Positions 1 through 8,571 of a stretch of 54,717 nt of DNA are shown here, in pieces. How positions within the stretch are numbered: position 1 is the stretch's first letter; the number at the start of each line of letters is the position of its first letter. The translations under genes and the position numbers were made by a program. The notes under the pieces are model-generated. The model saw only the letters and a program-made list of their open reading frames with translations, was not told the DNA's origin and searched no databases. The DNA comes from Cyanobacteria bacterium UBA3301 (GTDB lineage Bacteria; Cyanobacteriota; Vampirovibrionia; Gastranaerophilales; Gastranaerophilaceae), in the NCBI GenBank assembly GCA_002361485.1, contig DESZ01000032.1, positions 1-54,717 on the forward strand. The letters are read 5' to 3'.

Positions 1-180
1 GAGTGTCTTGCTGCGCCTCGCATTATACGGCTTCCGCGTCGGCTCTTTTGTCTTGCCGACCGCCTGACTATTTCGCCGACGGCTTCAGCCTTTGCTCGGC
101 TTGCGCTCGAACCACAGACAAACCTATCGGTTTGTTGGGTTCTCCTCCATTATACACATACTATTTTTAATATATAATCT
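1..180. other. Intergenic, GC-rich, no gene recognised
   Basis: This stretch downstream of ssrA is visibly richer in G+C than the surrounding coding DNA. I see no convincing reading frame or tRNA. It holds short words that recur in the GC-rich island at 2514-2870, such as TCGGCTTGCG near position 96, and a 7-bp stem (ACAAACC/GGTTTGT) near 118-136 that lacks a U-tract on the minus strand. It may be a related repeat or the edge of something beyond the window. Confidence 0.4.
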
Positions 181-578
181 GGAGACGGTGGGAGTCGAAC
201 CCACGTCCAAAACGGATAAAAATATACTTCTACATGTGTAGACTGTTTTTTGCTCAATTGATTCAGGAAAAAGTCGAAACCCTATGAATCAACCCTAGGT
301 TTTATTTAAAGGAAACTCTAAACCTTGCAAAGTTATCTTGATACGCTTACTTTGCATTGGCGTACTGCCACTTGCATAATGGACTCATAAAATCGGCAAG
401 CTGGACTCTATGAGTAGCTAAATAGCAGAAACTATGCTGCAACTGCATATGCAGGAGCGAAATCTGCTTCAATTACATTGTTAGCATTTAATTTAGTTTG
501 CCCGTTGATAACGGAGAACAGCTCTCCGACACGCCATATATTCCTACCAAACGTCCTGTCTAATCCAAGAACGTCCCC
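180..578 (-). ncRNA. ssrA: tmRNA (transfer-messenger RNA)
   Basis: tmRNA rescues stalled ribosomes by acting as alanyl-tRNA and then as a short mRNA that appends a degradation tag. On the minus strand the 5' end (GGGGACG, ending at 578) pairs over 7 bp with CGTCTCC near the 3' end, followed by discriminator A at 180. The T-arm (GGGTTCGACTCCC) and the conserved 5' block around TTCTTGGATTAGACAGG are present. The tag frame spans 485-432: resume codon GCT preceded by TAAAT, encoding ANNVIEADFAPAYAVAA and stopping at TAG. The ANN start resembles cyanobacterial tags and the AVAA end is a normal protease signal. CCA is not encoded, so it must be added enzymatically. The gene is one-piece, not permuted. 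Confidence 0.95.
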
Positions 579-610
579 ACGTATTATATTTTTAATGTTC
601 GATTACTGTA

Positions 611-638
611 ATTATAATTTATCTCTAAACTTTTTCAA
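611..638 (-). promoter_or_regulatory. Predicted ssrA promoter
   Basis: On the minus strand TTGAAA (638-633) is separated by 16 bp from TATAAT (616-611). Transcription would start about 25 nt before the mature tmRNA 5' end, leaving a short leader for RNase P removal. A second TATAAT at 588-583 lies too close to the mature end to be the likely start. Confidence 0.6.
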
Positions 639-746
639 CCCTATTTGTAACAAAATCTTAACATTAATCTTTGAAATATTAAAGTTTTCAATAAAGTATG
701 CCGACATGAAGAATAATACAATAAGAAAACGAAAGGGAATACCAAC

Positions 747-2315
747 ATGGGAATGTCAGCATCACAAGCAAGGTTTTTATGCTTAACAGCAAGGAAAAAC
801 AATGTTGAATTTGAAGGACAACAGATTAACCAACAAAGAACAACATTATCAAATGAATCTGCAACATATTACAGCGAACTTTGCAACATGGAAGTTCCGA
901 CTCCTCCTTCAATAGATGACTATACAAAAGTCAGCTATACATTCAATGATGGTGCAATGACTAACACTATTATCTCTATGTTGGCAAAAGGCAACAATGA
1001 ATATTCAATCAGCTACCTTGAACAATGGCAAGATGATTATTCAATTGTTACTGCTGCATCAAGCTTGGTTGCAAGAAGCGGAGATGCAACTTCCGGTTTT
1101 AAATATAGTATTGGGAATTCATTCATAAGACCATTGATGGAAATTGCGATGAATACTGTTTATGAAGAATTTTTTAACGGAAAACTTGTAAAATATGATG
1201 ATGAAGGCGCATATATAGATGAAATAGTAAATAATACCAATGGAGATAATACTAATCCTGAAACTGAAAATACTTCAGACAACGACAATAATAAAATTGA
1301 TGCAAATAACAGCGGAGAATACCAATTCTTCCATAAAGGTGCAGACGGGAACGCTGAAGGAGAAGGTCTAGTACTTATAGATGGCAAATATTATTTCTTT
1401 AGTGATCTTGATGTTGATGGTAAAACACTTTTACCGAACAATCGAGGAGAACAACCGGCACCCACAGACATGAGTGAATATGTGGTTACTAATGGAGAAC
1501 TTGACGAAAACGGAAAGATTATATACTACGACTACAGTGAATACGAGGAGCAAATTGTAAAAAATGCTCAAGATGAAGATTCACAGGAATCAGGAGACAA
1601 TACTACACCTGCAACTACAACAGGGAAACACCACTTAACTCCAGAAGAAATCGAGCAAATAGAAAAAAGAGAGAGAAAAGTTCCTGACAGAACAGTCATA
1701 ACTGACCCGTATTTATTGAGCTTGAGCGACGAACAATTAGAAGACTTATTAGAAACTGAAAAATACTATAACCTTATGTTAAAAGAAAAATTCGGTGATG
1801 ATACAGAATGGCAAGTCAGATACATAAAAAATACAACATCCGGCATCTATGTACCATATTTCTATAAAACACAAGAACTAGAAGATGGTGAAAAATACAA
1901 TGACAAAAATTTGGCAAGCATCAGTTGTTTCTCATTGGGTTCAACAACAAAGACAAAAGAAATTTTGAACGCAAAAGGCTTAATTGAAAAAGATGCTTCG
2001 GGCAGATATGTTGCAATCACATTATTTGATAAAGACGGCAACCCTACAACATACGGTTTGACAACAACAACTTCAACTGACGAAGAAGCATACAATGATG
2101 CAATGAACAAATATCATTTCAAACAACACGAATATGATCATAAAGTTCAAGAAATCAACTCAAAATTAGAAATTATCCAGACTCAAGATAAACAATTAGA
2201 ATTGAAATTAAAACAATTAGACACAGAAGAAAACGCAATCCAAACTGAAATGGATGCAGTTAAGAAAGTTATTTCTAAAAACGTTGAATCTTCATTCAAG
2301 ACATTCAACGCATAA
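747..2315 (+). CDS. Lineage-specific protein with conserved N- and C-terminal helical motifs
   Basis: Function is unknown. The 522-aa protein has no signal peptide or membrane segment. An N-terminal amphipathic segment (ASQARFLCLTARKNN, residues 5-19) and a C-terminal coiled coil (about residues 455-515, ending NVESSFKTF) flank a long, acidic, Asn/Asp/Glu-rich middle with low-complexity stretches near residues 165-190 and 275-295. The same end motifs recur in the 110-aa protein at 34078-34410. From memory, proteins starting MGMSASQAR are frequent in gut Melainabacteria genomes; I could not check this. Helical ends around a variable centre recall flagellin or hook-type exported proteins, but that is only an architectural analogy. 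AAGGGA lies 7-12 bp upstream of the chosen start, and a terminator follows at 2461-2490. Confidence 0.85.
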   Translation: MGMSASQARFLCLTARKNNVEFEGQQINQQRTTLSNESATYYSELCNMEVPTPPSIDDYTKVSYTFNDGAMTNTIISMLAKGNNEYSISYLEQWQDDYSIVTAASSLVARSGDATSGFKYSIGNSFIRPLMEIAMNTVYEEFFNGKLVKYDDEGAYIDEIVNNTNGDNTNPETENTSDNDNNKIDANNSGEYQFFHKGADGNAEGEGLVLIDGKYYFFSDLDVDGKTLLPNNRGEQPAPTDMSEYVVTNGELDENGKIIYYDYSEYEEQIVKNAQDEDSQESGDNTTPATTTGKHHLTPEEIEQIEKRERKVPDRTVITDPYLLSLSDEQLEDLLETEKYYNLMLKEKFGDDTEWQVRYIKNTTSGIYVPYFYKTQELEDGEKYNDKNLASISCFSLGSTTKTKEILNAKGLIEKDASGRYVAITLFDKDGNPTTYGLTTTTSTDEEAYNDAMNKYHFKQHEYDHKVQEINSKLEIIQTQDKQLELKLKQLDTEENAIQTEMDAVKKVISKNVESSFKTFNA

Positions 2316-2324
2316 TGATAAACA

Positions 2325-2417
2325 ATTGAATGGTTGAACGGTCGAATAGCTTAATAGTTATTTAGGTCAATAAAGCATTTATAAACCTTTTAGCTGTTTA
2401 ACTCCGCGACATTCAAC
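2325..2417. repeat. Octamer-phased imperfect palindrome, copy 1
   Basis: The left arm consists of consecutive 8-bp units TTGAATGG, TTGAACGG, TCGAATAG, CTTAATAG, TTATTTAG. The right arm (about 2388-2417) runs in the opposite sense and ends ATTCAAC. It belongs to the family described in the findings and is closest to the element at 12093-12135. Confidence 0.6.
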
Positions 2418-2460
2418 AGATACAAAGACTTTTCCTTTCCCTTTTTCCTATTGATTTTCC

Positions 2461-2490
2461 AACGACTTGCTAAAACAGGTCGTTTTTTTT
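2461..2490 (+). terminator. Rho-independent terminator
   Basis: ACGACTTG, a 6-nt loop, CAGGTCGT and then a run of eight T. It ends the transcript of the gene at 747-2315. Confidence 0.85.
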
Positions 2491-2513
2491 GCGGATTTTG
2501 CGTTAGAGTGGAG

Positions 2514-2870
2514 TCGCGCCTGAATTAAATTCAGGTGCGCGGAACTCGTCAGTTGCAAAGGCAAAACGAATGGCAGCGTAGCGTAATGAGTACTTGCCCG
2601 CAGCTCAGCAAAATCCAAGACAAGCGCAAGCCGATGCGGAGTCTGCCGGTGCAACCTTGCGATGAGCAAGGTTGGCAGGGCAGCGAGCATAATATAGGCG
2701 ACGTAGGAACGCAGGCGTAAGCAGAGTACCACAGGAGCAAAATGCGTAAGCCGATGTTGCGCGTCGGAATCGGCTTGCGATAAGCAAGACGAACAAGACA
2801 CGCAACATAATATCACCGCCGTTGCGAATGAAGTGGCAGCGAAATGAGTTCAGTGCGGCCAAAACCAAAC
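2514..2870. repeat. GC-rich modular repeat island
   Basis: Non-coding by my reading, and clearly richer in G+C than its neighbours. It opens with a hairpin (GCGCCTGAATT.., 2514-2541). Three related modules follow at 2568-2616, 2707-2745 and 2826-2866, each starting GAA(T/C)G, passing through GAGTAC or GAGTTC and ending about 12 nt later in an A-run. Two other modules, at 2619-2695 and 2741-2812, each contain AAGCCGATG, a hairpin with a CTTGC/GCAAG stem and a GATRA loop, and end in CATAATAT. Overlapping frames on both strands look like by-products of composition. It could be a repeat family, a structured RNA or a degraded mobile unit. Confidence 0.55.
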
Positions 2871-2907
2871 AAGAATGAATAATGAAAGCTTTGCGGGGTT
2901 TGCAAAA

Positions 2908-3882
2908 TTAATGAGCAAATTTTTTCGAATCAAAATATTTTGATTTCAAATCTTGCGCTTTAGAAATTGCAAAAATATATCCGTCTCTTGCCATATTCGC
3001 TAAAAACATTGATACACAAAACATTCCCGAATATTTCGCATAACTTAAAAATGAATTTATATGTGTTTTTGTCATAGATTTCAACTGTTGCTTCGGTAAA
3101 TATTTTTTGCCGAGGATTTGTCCGTTTACACTCGCCATTGTTTCTTCTGCCAATAACGGCAAGCAAACAAGACCTGCTAACAAGGCGCAATGATCTTTTA
3201 TGAATTTTCCGACAGGATAGAGGGGATTCGTTTTATTAGGATTTTTATTCCGTTTTTTGTTGGTAAAAAGAGAAACTAATAAAATTCCCCATAATGAACG
3301 CTGCATATATTTTTTATTTCGTAATACACCATATAAGAAACTGTCTGCGATATTACCAAGTTTCCTGTGATTTTTATGGTGACCTAATTCATGAAAAACA
3401 GCCGACGGAAATTTTTCCATATTAATCAGAATGGTCGGATATTTCTTATCATTAATTGTCCTTTGAATGGCGAAAGCATTCCTGCCTTCTTTTATCAAAT
3501 AAAGATAATTAATTCTCCTTTGGAGCTTTGCTTTATCAAATTTTTTAATTAAATACTTTGAAAAACCATTTTTAGCTTTATTTAGTTTTTCATTATAAGA
3601 ATCAATACATTTTTTTTCGTATTCTTGCAGCAGACGCATTCCTTCCGGTTTTGAACAATCCAATATTTTTAATCCGAACTTATCAAAACCTTCTGAATGA
3701 ATTGCTTTTTGAACAGCCTGCCTGTATTCAAAAATATCTTGAGGTGAAGGTTTTTTATCCGCTTTAATCCATAAATGTTTTGAAATAAAACTATATCCGC
3801 GGACATTGCTATAAACATATGTTCCGAGACCAACACCCGCGGCACATGCCGTATTTAAATTTTGTACAGTATTATCATTCAT
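2908..3882 (-). CDS. Putative membrane-associated HExxH zinc metallopeptidase
   Basis: A 324-aa protein with the zinc-protease motif HELGHH at residues 164-169 (two His ligands, catalytic Glu165). A plausible third ligand lies in the EETMAS segment near residues 246-251, in the position of the ExxA helix of M48-like gluzincins. Hydrophobic segments near 195-206 and 232-246 suggest membrane association, and the N-terminus carries a short hydrophobic Gly/Ala stretch but no clear signal peptide. The family is not recognised and the substrate cannot be inferred. The gene stands alone between the GC-rich island and gatA, divergent from gatA. Weak AGAGAAAC lies before the start. Confidence 0.7.
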   Translation of the reverse strand: MNDNTVQNLNTACAAGVGLGTYVYSNVRGYSFISKHLWIKADKKPSPQDIFEYRQAVQKAIHSEGFDKFGLKILDCSKPEGMRLLQEYEKKCIDSYNEKLNKAKNGFSKYLIKKFDKAKLQRRINYLYLIKEGRNAFAIQRTINDKKYPTILINMEKFPSAVFHELGHHKNHRKLGNIADSFLYGVLRNKKYMQRSLWGILLVSLFTNKKRNKNPNKTNPLYPVGKFIKDHCALLAGLVCLPLLAEETMASVNGQILGKKYLPKQQLKSMTKTHINSFLSYAKYSGMFCVSMFLANMARDGYIFAISKAQDLKSKYFDSKKFAH

Positions 3883-3943
3883 AAGTTTCTCTGTTATTTG
3901 ATTTAAAACTTGTAAAGATTATTTTTGCCATACTTGTGTCTTC

Positions 3944-3972
3944 TTGATTACGATTTATTTTTGTCATAGAAT
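3944..3972 (+). promoter_or_regulatory. Predicted gatA promoter
   Basis: TTGATT (3944-3949), a 17-bp spacer, then TAGAAT (3967-3972), about 35 bp before the gatA start. Confidence 0.55.
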
Positions 3973-4007
3973 TTTTTTAAAGGATATTAGCTTTTTAAGG
4001 AGAAGAT

Positions 4008-5471
4008 ATGAACGAGCTATTAAGAAAAACTGCAGCCGAACAAAGTAAGGCGTTGAAAAATAAAGAAATTTCAGCTGTAGAATTGACTAACGCAGCATTT
4101 GAAAGAATAGATTCATTAGAAGATAAAATTGGTGCATTCAATTCATTAACAAAAGAAACTGCACTTCAAACCGCAAAAAAGGTTGACGAAATGATTGCCT
4201 CCGGAGAAGACTTACCTCTGCTTGCAGGAATTCCTTTAGTCCTGAAAGATAACATGAATCTTGTCGGATCAAAGACAACAGCATCTTCTAAAATTTTAGA
4301 AAATTTTGTATCTCCGTTCAATGCAACCGTAACGGAAAAGCTTTTAAACAACTTGGTTCCTATTGTGGGGAAAGCTAATTTGGATGAATTTGCAATGGGT
4401 TCATCAAACGAGAACTCTGCTTTTAATAAAGTTCATAACCCTTGGAATTTAAACAAAGTTCCTGGCGGTTCATCAGGCGGTTCAGCAGCGAGTGTGTCTT
4501 CATGTGAAGCTACATTGGCGCTTGGTTCTGACACAGGCGGTTCAATCAGATTACCGGCAAGCTTTTGCGGTATTGTAGGTATGAAACCTACATACGGCAG
4601 GGTTTCAAGATACGGTTTAATTGCTTTTGCTTCATCTTTAGACCAAATAGGACCGTTTGCAAGAAGTGTTGAAGATGCGGCTAATCTTTTGGAAGTTATT
4701 TCAGGCCACGACCCTAAAGATTCAACATCTTTAAATTTGCCTGTTGAACATTACAGCGAATTTTTAAATAACGATATCAGAGGCAAAAAAGTTGGTGTAA
4801 TAAAAGAGCTTTTAGGAGAAGGAATTACTCCGGACGTTCAAAAAGCAATGGACAACGCTATTGAAACATACAAAAAATTAGGTTGTGAAATAAAAGAAAT
4901 TTCATTGAAAAACTTAAAATATTCAATCGGAATTTATTATATTTTAGCAACTGCTGAATGTTCTTCAAACCTTGCACGATTTGACGGGGTTAGATACGGC
5001 TACAGAACTCCAAATCCGCAAAATTTGATGGAAATGTATACAAAAACAAGAGCAGAAGGGTTCGGACCTGAAGTAAAACGCCGCATAATGCTTGGAACTT
5101 ACGCATTATCAGCAGGATACTATGATGCATATTACAAAAAAGCACAACAAATGAGAGCTTTAGTTACTCAAGAATTTAACGAAGCATTTAAAGAAGTTGA
5201 TGTATTGATTTCTCCAACTTGCCCGAATACAGCATTCGATTTGGGTGCAAAATCTTCAGATCCTTTAGCTATGTATTTAACAGATATTGCGACAATCAGC
5301 TGTAACCTTGCGGGTTTACCGGGGATAAGTGTTCCTGCGGGATTTGATTCTGACGGTATGCCTATCGGATTACAAATTCTTGCTCCGCAATTGCAAGAAG
5401 GAAGATTATTTAATTTTGCTTATCAATTTGAACAGGCAAATGATTTCTATACAAAACTTGCTAATATATAA
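4008..5471 (+). CDS. gatA: Glutamyl-tRNA(Gln)/aspartyl-tRNA(Asn) amidotransferase subunit A
   Basis: GatA is the glutaminase subunit of GatCAB, which converts misacylated Glu-tRNA(Gln), and often Asp-tRNA(Asn), to the correct amide form in the cytosol. The 487-aa product carries the amidase signature: Lys80 in LVLKDN, the Gly/Ser-rich loop GGSSGGSA (cis-Ser155) and nucleophile Ser179 in GSDTGGSIRLPASFCG. Length is typical. GatC and GatB are not nearby, so the complex is encoded at separate loci. AAGGAG lies just before the ATG. It is followed 45 bp later by mnmA, so tRNA-related genes cluster here. Confidence 0.96.
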   Translation: MNELLRKTAAEQSKALKNKEISAVELTNAAFERIDSLEDKIGAFNSLTKETALQTAKKVDEMIASGEDLPLLAGIPLVLKDNMNLVGSKTTASSKILENFVSPFNATVTEKLLNNLVPIVGKANLDEFAMGSSNENSAFNKVHNPWNLNKVPGGSSGGSAASVSSCEATLALGSDTGGSIRLPASFCGIVGMKPTYGRVSRYGLIAFASSLDQIGPFARSVEDAANLLEVISGHDPKDSTSLNLPVEHYSEFLNNDIRGKKVGVIKELLGEGITPDVQKAMDNAIETYKKLGCEIKEISLKNLKYSIGIYYILATAECSSNLARFDGVRYGYRTPNPQNLMEMYTKTRAEGFGPEVKRRIMLGTYALSAGYYDAYYKKAQQMRALVTQEFNEAFKEVDVLISPTCPNTAFDLGAKSSDPLAMYLTDIATISCNLAGLPGISVPAGFDSDGMPIGLQILAPQLQEGRLFNFAYQFEQANDFYTKLANI

Positions 5472-5516
5472 ATAAAAGTCAAAATCTGTTAAGTCAGATA
5501 AAATAAGGAGCAATCA

Positions 5517-6587
5517 ATGAAAGTATTAGTAGGATTATCAGGCGGAGTTGATTCATCAGTTGCCGCGTTAATTTTAAAAGAGCAGGGATATGATGTAATC
5601 GGTGCTACTATGTCAATTTGGGGTAAAGACGGGTTGGCTGTTGCAGAAGGCAAGCACAATGCCTGCTATGGACCTGATGAAAAAGAAGATATTGAAGCCG
5701 CTAAAAACTTGGCAGATCAGCTTGGTATTCCTTATCATGTTGTTGATTGCGTTACAAAATACGAGGATATCGTTATTTCTAACTTCAAAAAAGAATATCT
5801 TCAAGGTCACACACCAAATCCTTGTGTTTGGTGTAATGCATTGATAAAATTCGGAGTTTTGCCTGAAATTGCACGATTAAACGGCGTAGAATTTGACAAA
5901 TTTGCCACAGGTCATTATGCAAGAGTAGAAGAAGAAAACGGCAGATTTTTATTAAAACGCGGAGTTGCCCCTCATAAAGACCAATCTTACTTTTTATACA
6001 GATTAAAGCAGGAACAGTTAAAAAATATAATTTTGCCTTTAGGTAATTATACAAAAGACCAAATAAGACAAATAGCTAAAGAAAACGGGTTGCAAGCCGC
6101 AGATAAGCCTGACAGCCAAGATTTCTACGGCGGAGATTATAATGAACTTTTAAATGTTGAAGATAAAATAGGAAATATCGTTAATACCGAAGGTAAAGTT
6201 TTAGGTACGCATAAGGGTATTTGGAATTATACTATCGGACAAAGAAAAGGTTTGGGGGTTTCGGCATCAGAAGCGTTATATGTTTTAGAATTGAGAAAAG
6301 AAACTAATGAAGTCGTTGTCGGATTTGCAGATAAAACATTTAAGAAATCATTAATCGCAAATGATTTGAATTGGATTGCCATTGACGGATTAAAAGAAGC
6401 GCGCAAATGTCAGGCAAAAATCCGTTCAACCCAACAGCCCGTTGATGTTGAAATAAGACCGATAGGAGAAAATCAGGTTGAAGTAATTTTTGATGATATG
6501 CAAAAATCTATTGCCATCGGACAATCTGCGGTATTCTATGATGGGGATGTTGTTTTAGGCGGCGGTGTTATAGAAAGTGTAAAATAA
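5517..6587 (+). CDS. mnmA: tRNA-specific 2-thiouridylase MnmA (variant cysteine set)
   Basis: MnmA activates U34 of Lys/Glu/Gln tRNAs with ATP and inserts sulfur to give s2U34. The 356-aa protein has the PP-loop GLSGGVDSS (6-14), the NPCVWCN cysteine motif (Cys103, Cys106) and the conserved GHYAR and TIGQRKGLG segments. Canonical enzymes have a second catalytic Cys in a DSxxICFI block; here the block reads DSQDFYGGDY, with no Cys. Cys50 (NACYGPDE) is another candidate. This may be a three-Cys, possibly Fe-S-dependent variant, which is inference. RBS AAGGAG; the stop overlaps the hydF start by one base (TAATG), so the two are probably translationally coupled. Confidence 0.93.
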   Translation: MKVLVGLSGGVDSSVAALILKEQGYDVIGATMSIWGKDGLAVAEGKHNACYGPDEKEDIEAAKNLADQLGIPYHVVDCVTKYEDIVISNFKKEYLQGHTPNPCVWCNALIKFGVLPEIARLNGVEFDKFATGHYARVEEENGRFLLKRGVAPHKDQSYFLYRLKQEQLKNIILPLGNYTKDQIRQIAKENGLQAADKPDSQDFYGGDYNELLNVEDKIGNIVNTEGKVLGTHKGIWNYTIGQRKGLGVSASEALYVLELRKETNEVVVGFADKTFKKSLIANDLNWIAIDGLKEARKCQAKIRSTQQPVDVEIRPIGENQVEVIFDDMQKSIAIGQSAVFYDGDVVLGGGVIESVK

Positions 6588-7783
6588 TGAAAACACTAAA
6601 ATCAATGAGATTACATATCGCATTTTTCGGTAGAACAAATGTCGGAAAATCTACTCTGTTAAATAAAATTACGGGGCAGGATGTTTCTATTGTTTCTGAC
6701 ATCGCAGGGACAACAACCGATGTTGTTGAAAAATCAATGGAACTTTTACCGATAGGCCCTGTAAATTTTTTAGATACTGCCGGCTTAGACGACAGAACAG
6801 AACTTGGAATTGCACGCATTGAAAAAACTATGAAGGTTTTAGACCGAACTGATATTGGGGTAATTGTATGCGATAACAATGGGATAGATGATTATGAAAC
6901 GGAACTTATTGAAAAATTTAATGAATTAAAAATCCCTTTTATAATTATCATCAATAAAACTGATATAGATAAGATTAGCCAAAACAAACTTGATGATATT
7001 AAAAAATACGGCGATAATATTTTGATAACTTCAGCCTTGAATGATGAAAATTTGGTTTTTAATTTCAAAAAATTGCTTGTGAATTTACTGCCTGAAGATT
7101 TTGTAAATTCTCCAAAAATAGCAGGAGATTTAATAGAGCCAAAATCTACGGTTATCCTTGTAATTCCTATTGATAAAGAAGCACCGAAAGGCAGAATTAT
7201 ATTACCTCAAGTTCAAACATTAAGGGATTTATTGGACAATAATTGCATGGTTTATACGGTTAAAGACAGCGAACTTGCTGATGCAATTCAAAATCTAAAA
7301 ACACCGCCATCACTTGTTATAACAGATTCGCAAGCCTTTAAAAAAGTTTCCGAGATTGTTCCGCCCGACATTCCTTTAACATCTTTTTCAATACTGTTTG
7401 CGAGATTAAAAGGTGATTTGGAAGCATTTATTAAAGGAGCAAAAGCAATTGATACACTTGAAAACGGCGACAGGGTTTTAATTTTGGAAAGCTGTACTCA
7501 TCACTCAATTGAAGATGATATCGGCAAAGTAAAAATCCCTAATCTATTAAAAAAGAAAACAGGCAAAGACCTGATTATTGAGCATTTTTCAGGGCATGAT
7601 TTCCCTGATATTTCAGGTTATAAATTGATAATCCATTGCGGTGCTTGTATGACAAACCGCAGAGAAATCTTATCGCGTATTCTAAAAGCTGACAAGGCAG
7701 GTGTTCCAATTACGAATTACGGAATAACAATTTCCTATTGCTTGGGAATTTTAGATAGAGCGGTGCAAATTTTCTCACAATAA
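6587..7783 (+). CDS. hydF: [FeFe]-hydrogenase maturation GTPase HydF
   Basis: HydF is the scaffold on which the diiron subcluster of [FeFe]-hydrogenase is assembled before delivery to HydA. The 398-aa protein has a TrmE-like GTPase domain (P-loop GRTNVGKS at 15-22, DTAG 63-66, NKTD 123-126), a dimerisation domain, and the C-terminal Fe-S ligands Cys303 and His305 (ESCTHH) and Cys351 and Cys354 (HCGACM). All cluster ligands are present. HydE, HydG and the hydrogenase are not in the window but must exist elsewhere if this works. It is co-transcribed with mnmA. Its 3' end overlaps the convergent gene at 7735-8571 by 49 bp. Confidence 0.96.
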   Translation: MKTLKSMRLHIAFFGRTNVGKSTLLNKITGQDVSIVSDIAGTTTDVVEKSMELLPIGPVNFLDTAGLDDRTELGIARIEKTMKVLDRTDIGVIVCDNNGIDDYETELIEKFNELKIPFIIIINKTDIDKISQNKLDDIKKYGDNILITSALNDENLVFNFKKLLVNLLPEDFVNSPKIAGDLIEPKSTVILVIPIDKEAPKGRIILPQVQTLRDLLDNNCMVYTVKDSELADAIQNLKTPPSLVITDSQAFKKVSEIVPPDIPLTSFSILFARLKGDLEAFIKGAKAIDTLENGDRVLILESCTHHSIEDDIGKVKIPNLLKKKTGKDLIIEHFSGHDFPDISGYKLIIHCGACMTNRREILSRILKADKAGVPITNYGITISYCLGILDRAVQIFSQ

Positions 7784-8571
7784 ATTTCGTCATTTAACGG
7801 CAGGGCGATTGTGTTGTTTAAAAAATCACGTTCCGGATAATCTCTTGGAATTTCTTCCCACAATCTTAGAACTGTAAAATCTGATAATTTTGATAAAATT
7901 TTGCTGTCATTTGTTGAAAACGGATAGCAATAAGGTACGTTTTTATTGTCATACGGCAATTTTATCAAGTTGTATTTATCAAAAATTTTTGCATATTTTT
8001 TGAATAATTTTTGCCTTAAAATTTTATCTTTCTCAAAGTCAATTTTGAGAACTTCTTGTTCAACATTTGGTGAAATTACCTTTATCGGTTCATTATCTAA
8101 AAATTTTTCATTATTGACGAATTTATCATAATTTTCGTGGAACAATACAGGTTCTAACTTTAAATTGTCTGTTTGGAAATTTGTGTTTATGGATATTTTC
8201 GTATATAGGTATGCGCCGTTTTGAACTTTGAAAAATTTCCTTAAAGAATTAAAACTTGCTAATCCTGAAGGTTTTGAATAAAAGCTTTGAGTATTATCAA
8301 TAATTATATTAGGATATTTTTTTTCAAGTGTTTTGCAATTCTCATCACACAAGCCAAAATAATTTATATATAGAATAAAATCGTTTTTGTTAAATTGACA
8401 TAACGGCATAAAATTTTTATTAATATGGTAAAAATGCAGCTTGCAGCCTTCTTGTCTTAAAGCTTTCCAAACGGTATCACACGAATAATACGGAACAAAA
8501 ATTTCTTTTATTCCGTATGTTCTTACCAAATATTTTAAGCAATTTCTTGCAAGGTTTAATTTTATAATCAT
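7735..8571 (-). CDS. DegT/DnrJ/EryC1/StrS-like PLP-fold protein
   Basis: A 278-aa protein resembling the PLP-dependent sugar aminotransferase (DegT) fold, shorter than the usual 360-400 aa. The region IIDNTQSFYSKPSG followed by NSLRKFFKVQNGAYL (about 112-142) corresponds to the cofactor-binding Asp/Gln and PLP-Lys segments of surface-sugar enzymes. The substrate cannot be assigned; a role in nucleotide-sugar or amino-sugar synthesis is a family-level guess. It overlaps hicA by 4 bp upstream and so appears to be the third gene of the hicB-hicA transcript. Its end overlaps hydF on the other strand by 49 bp. Confidence 0.7.
   Translation of the reverse strand: MIIKLNLARNCLKYLVRTYGIKEIFVPYYSCDTVWKALRQEGCKLHFYHINKNFMPLCQFNKNDFILYINYFGLCDENCKTLEKKYPNIIIDNTQSFYSKPSGLASFNSLRKFFKVQNGAYLYTKISINTNFQTDNLKLEPVLFHENYDKFVNNEKFLDNEPIKVISPNVEQEVLKIDFEKDKILRQKLFKKYAKIFDKYNLIKLPYDNKNVPYCYPFSTNDSKILSKLSDFTVLRLWEEIPRDYPERDFLNNTIALPLNDEIYCEKICTALSKIPKQ

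Noticed and set aside
478..786. Reading frame of about 100 aa across ssrA and the next promoter
   Set aside because: Overlaps the tmRNA gene and the true start of the 747 gene, has no RBS and no recognisable motif.
2325..2417. CRISPR-like direct repeats
   Set aside because: Units are only 8 bp, contiguous, imperfect and arranged as opposing arms; there are no spacers or cas genes.
2448..2868. Four overlapping reading frames on both strands in the GC-rich island
   Set aside because: They result from stop-poor composition; none has an RBS or protein-like sequence, and the DNA is explained better as repeats.
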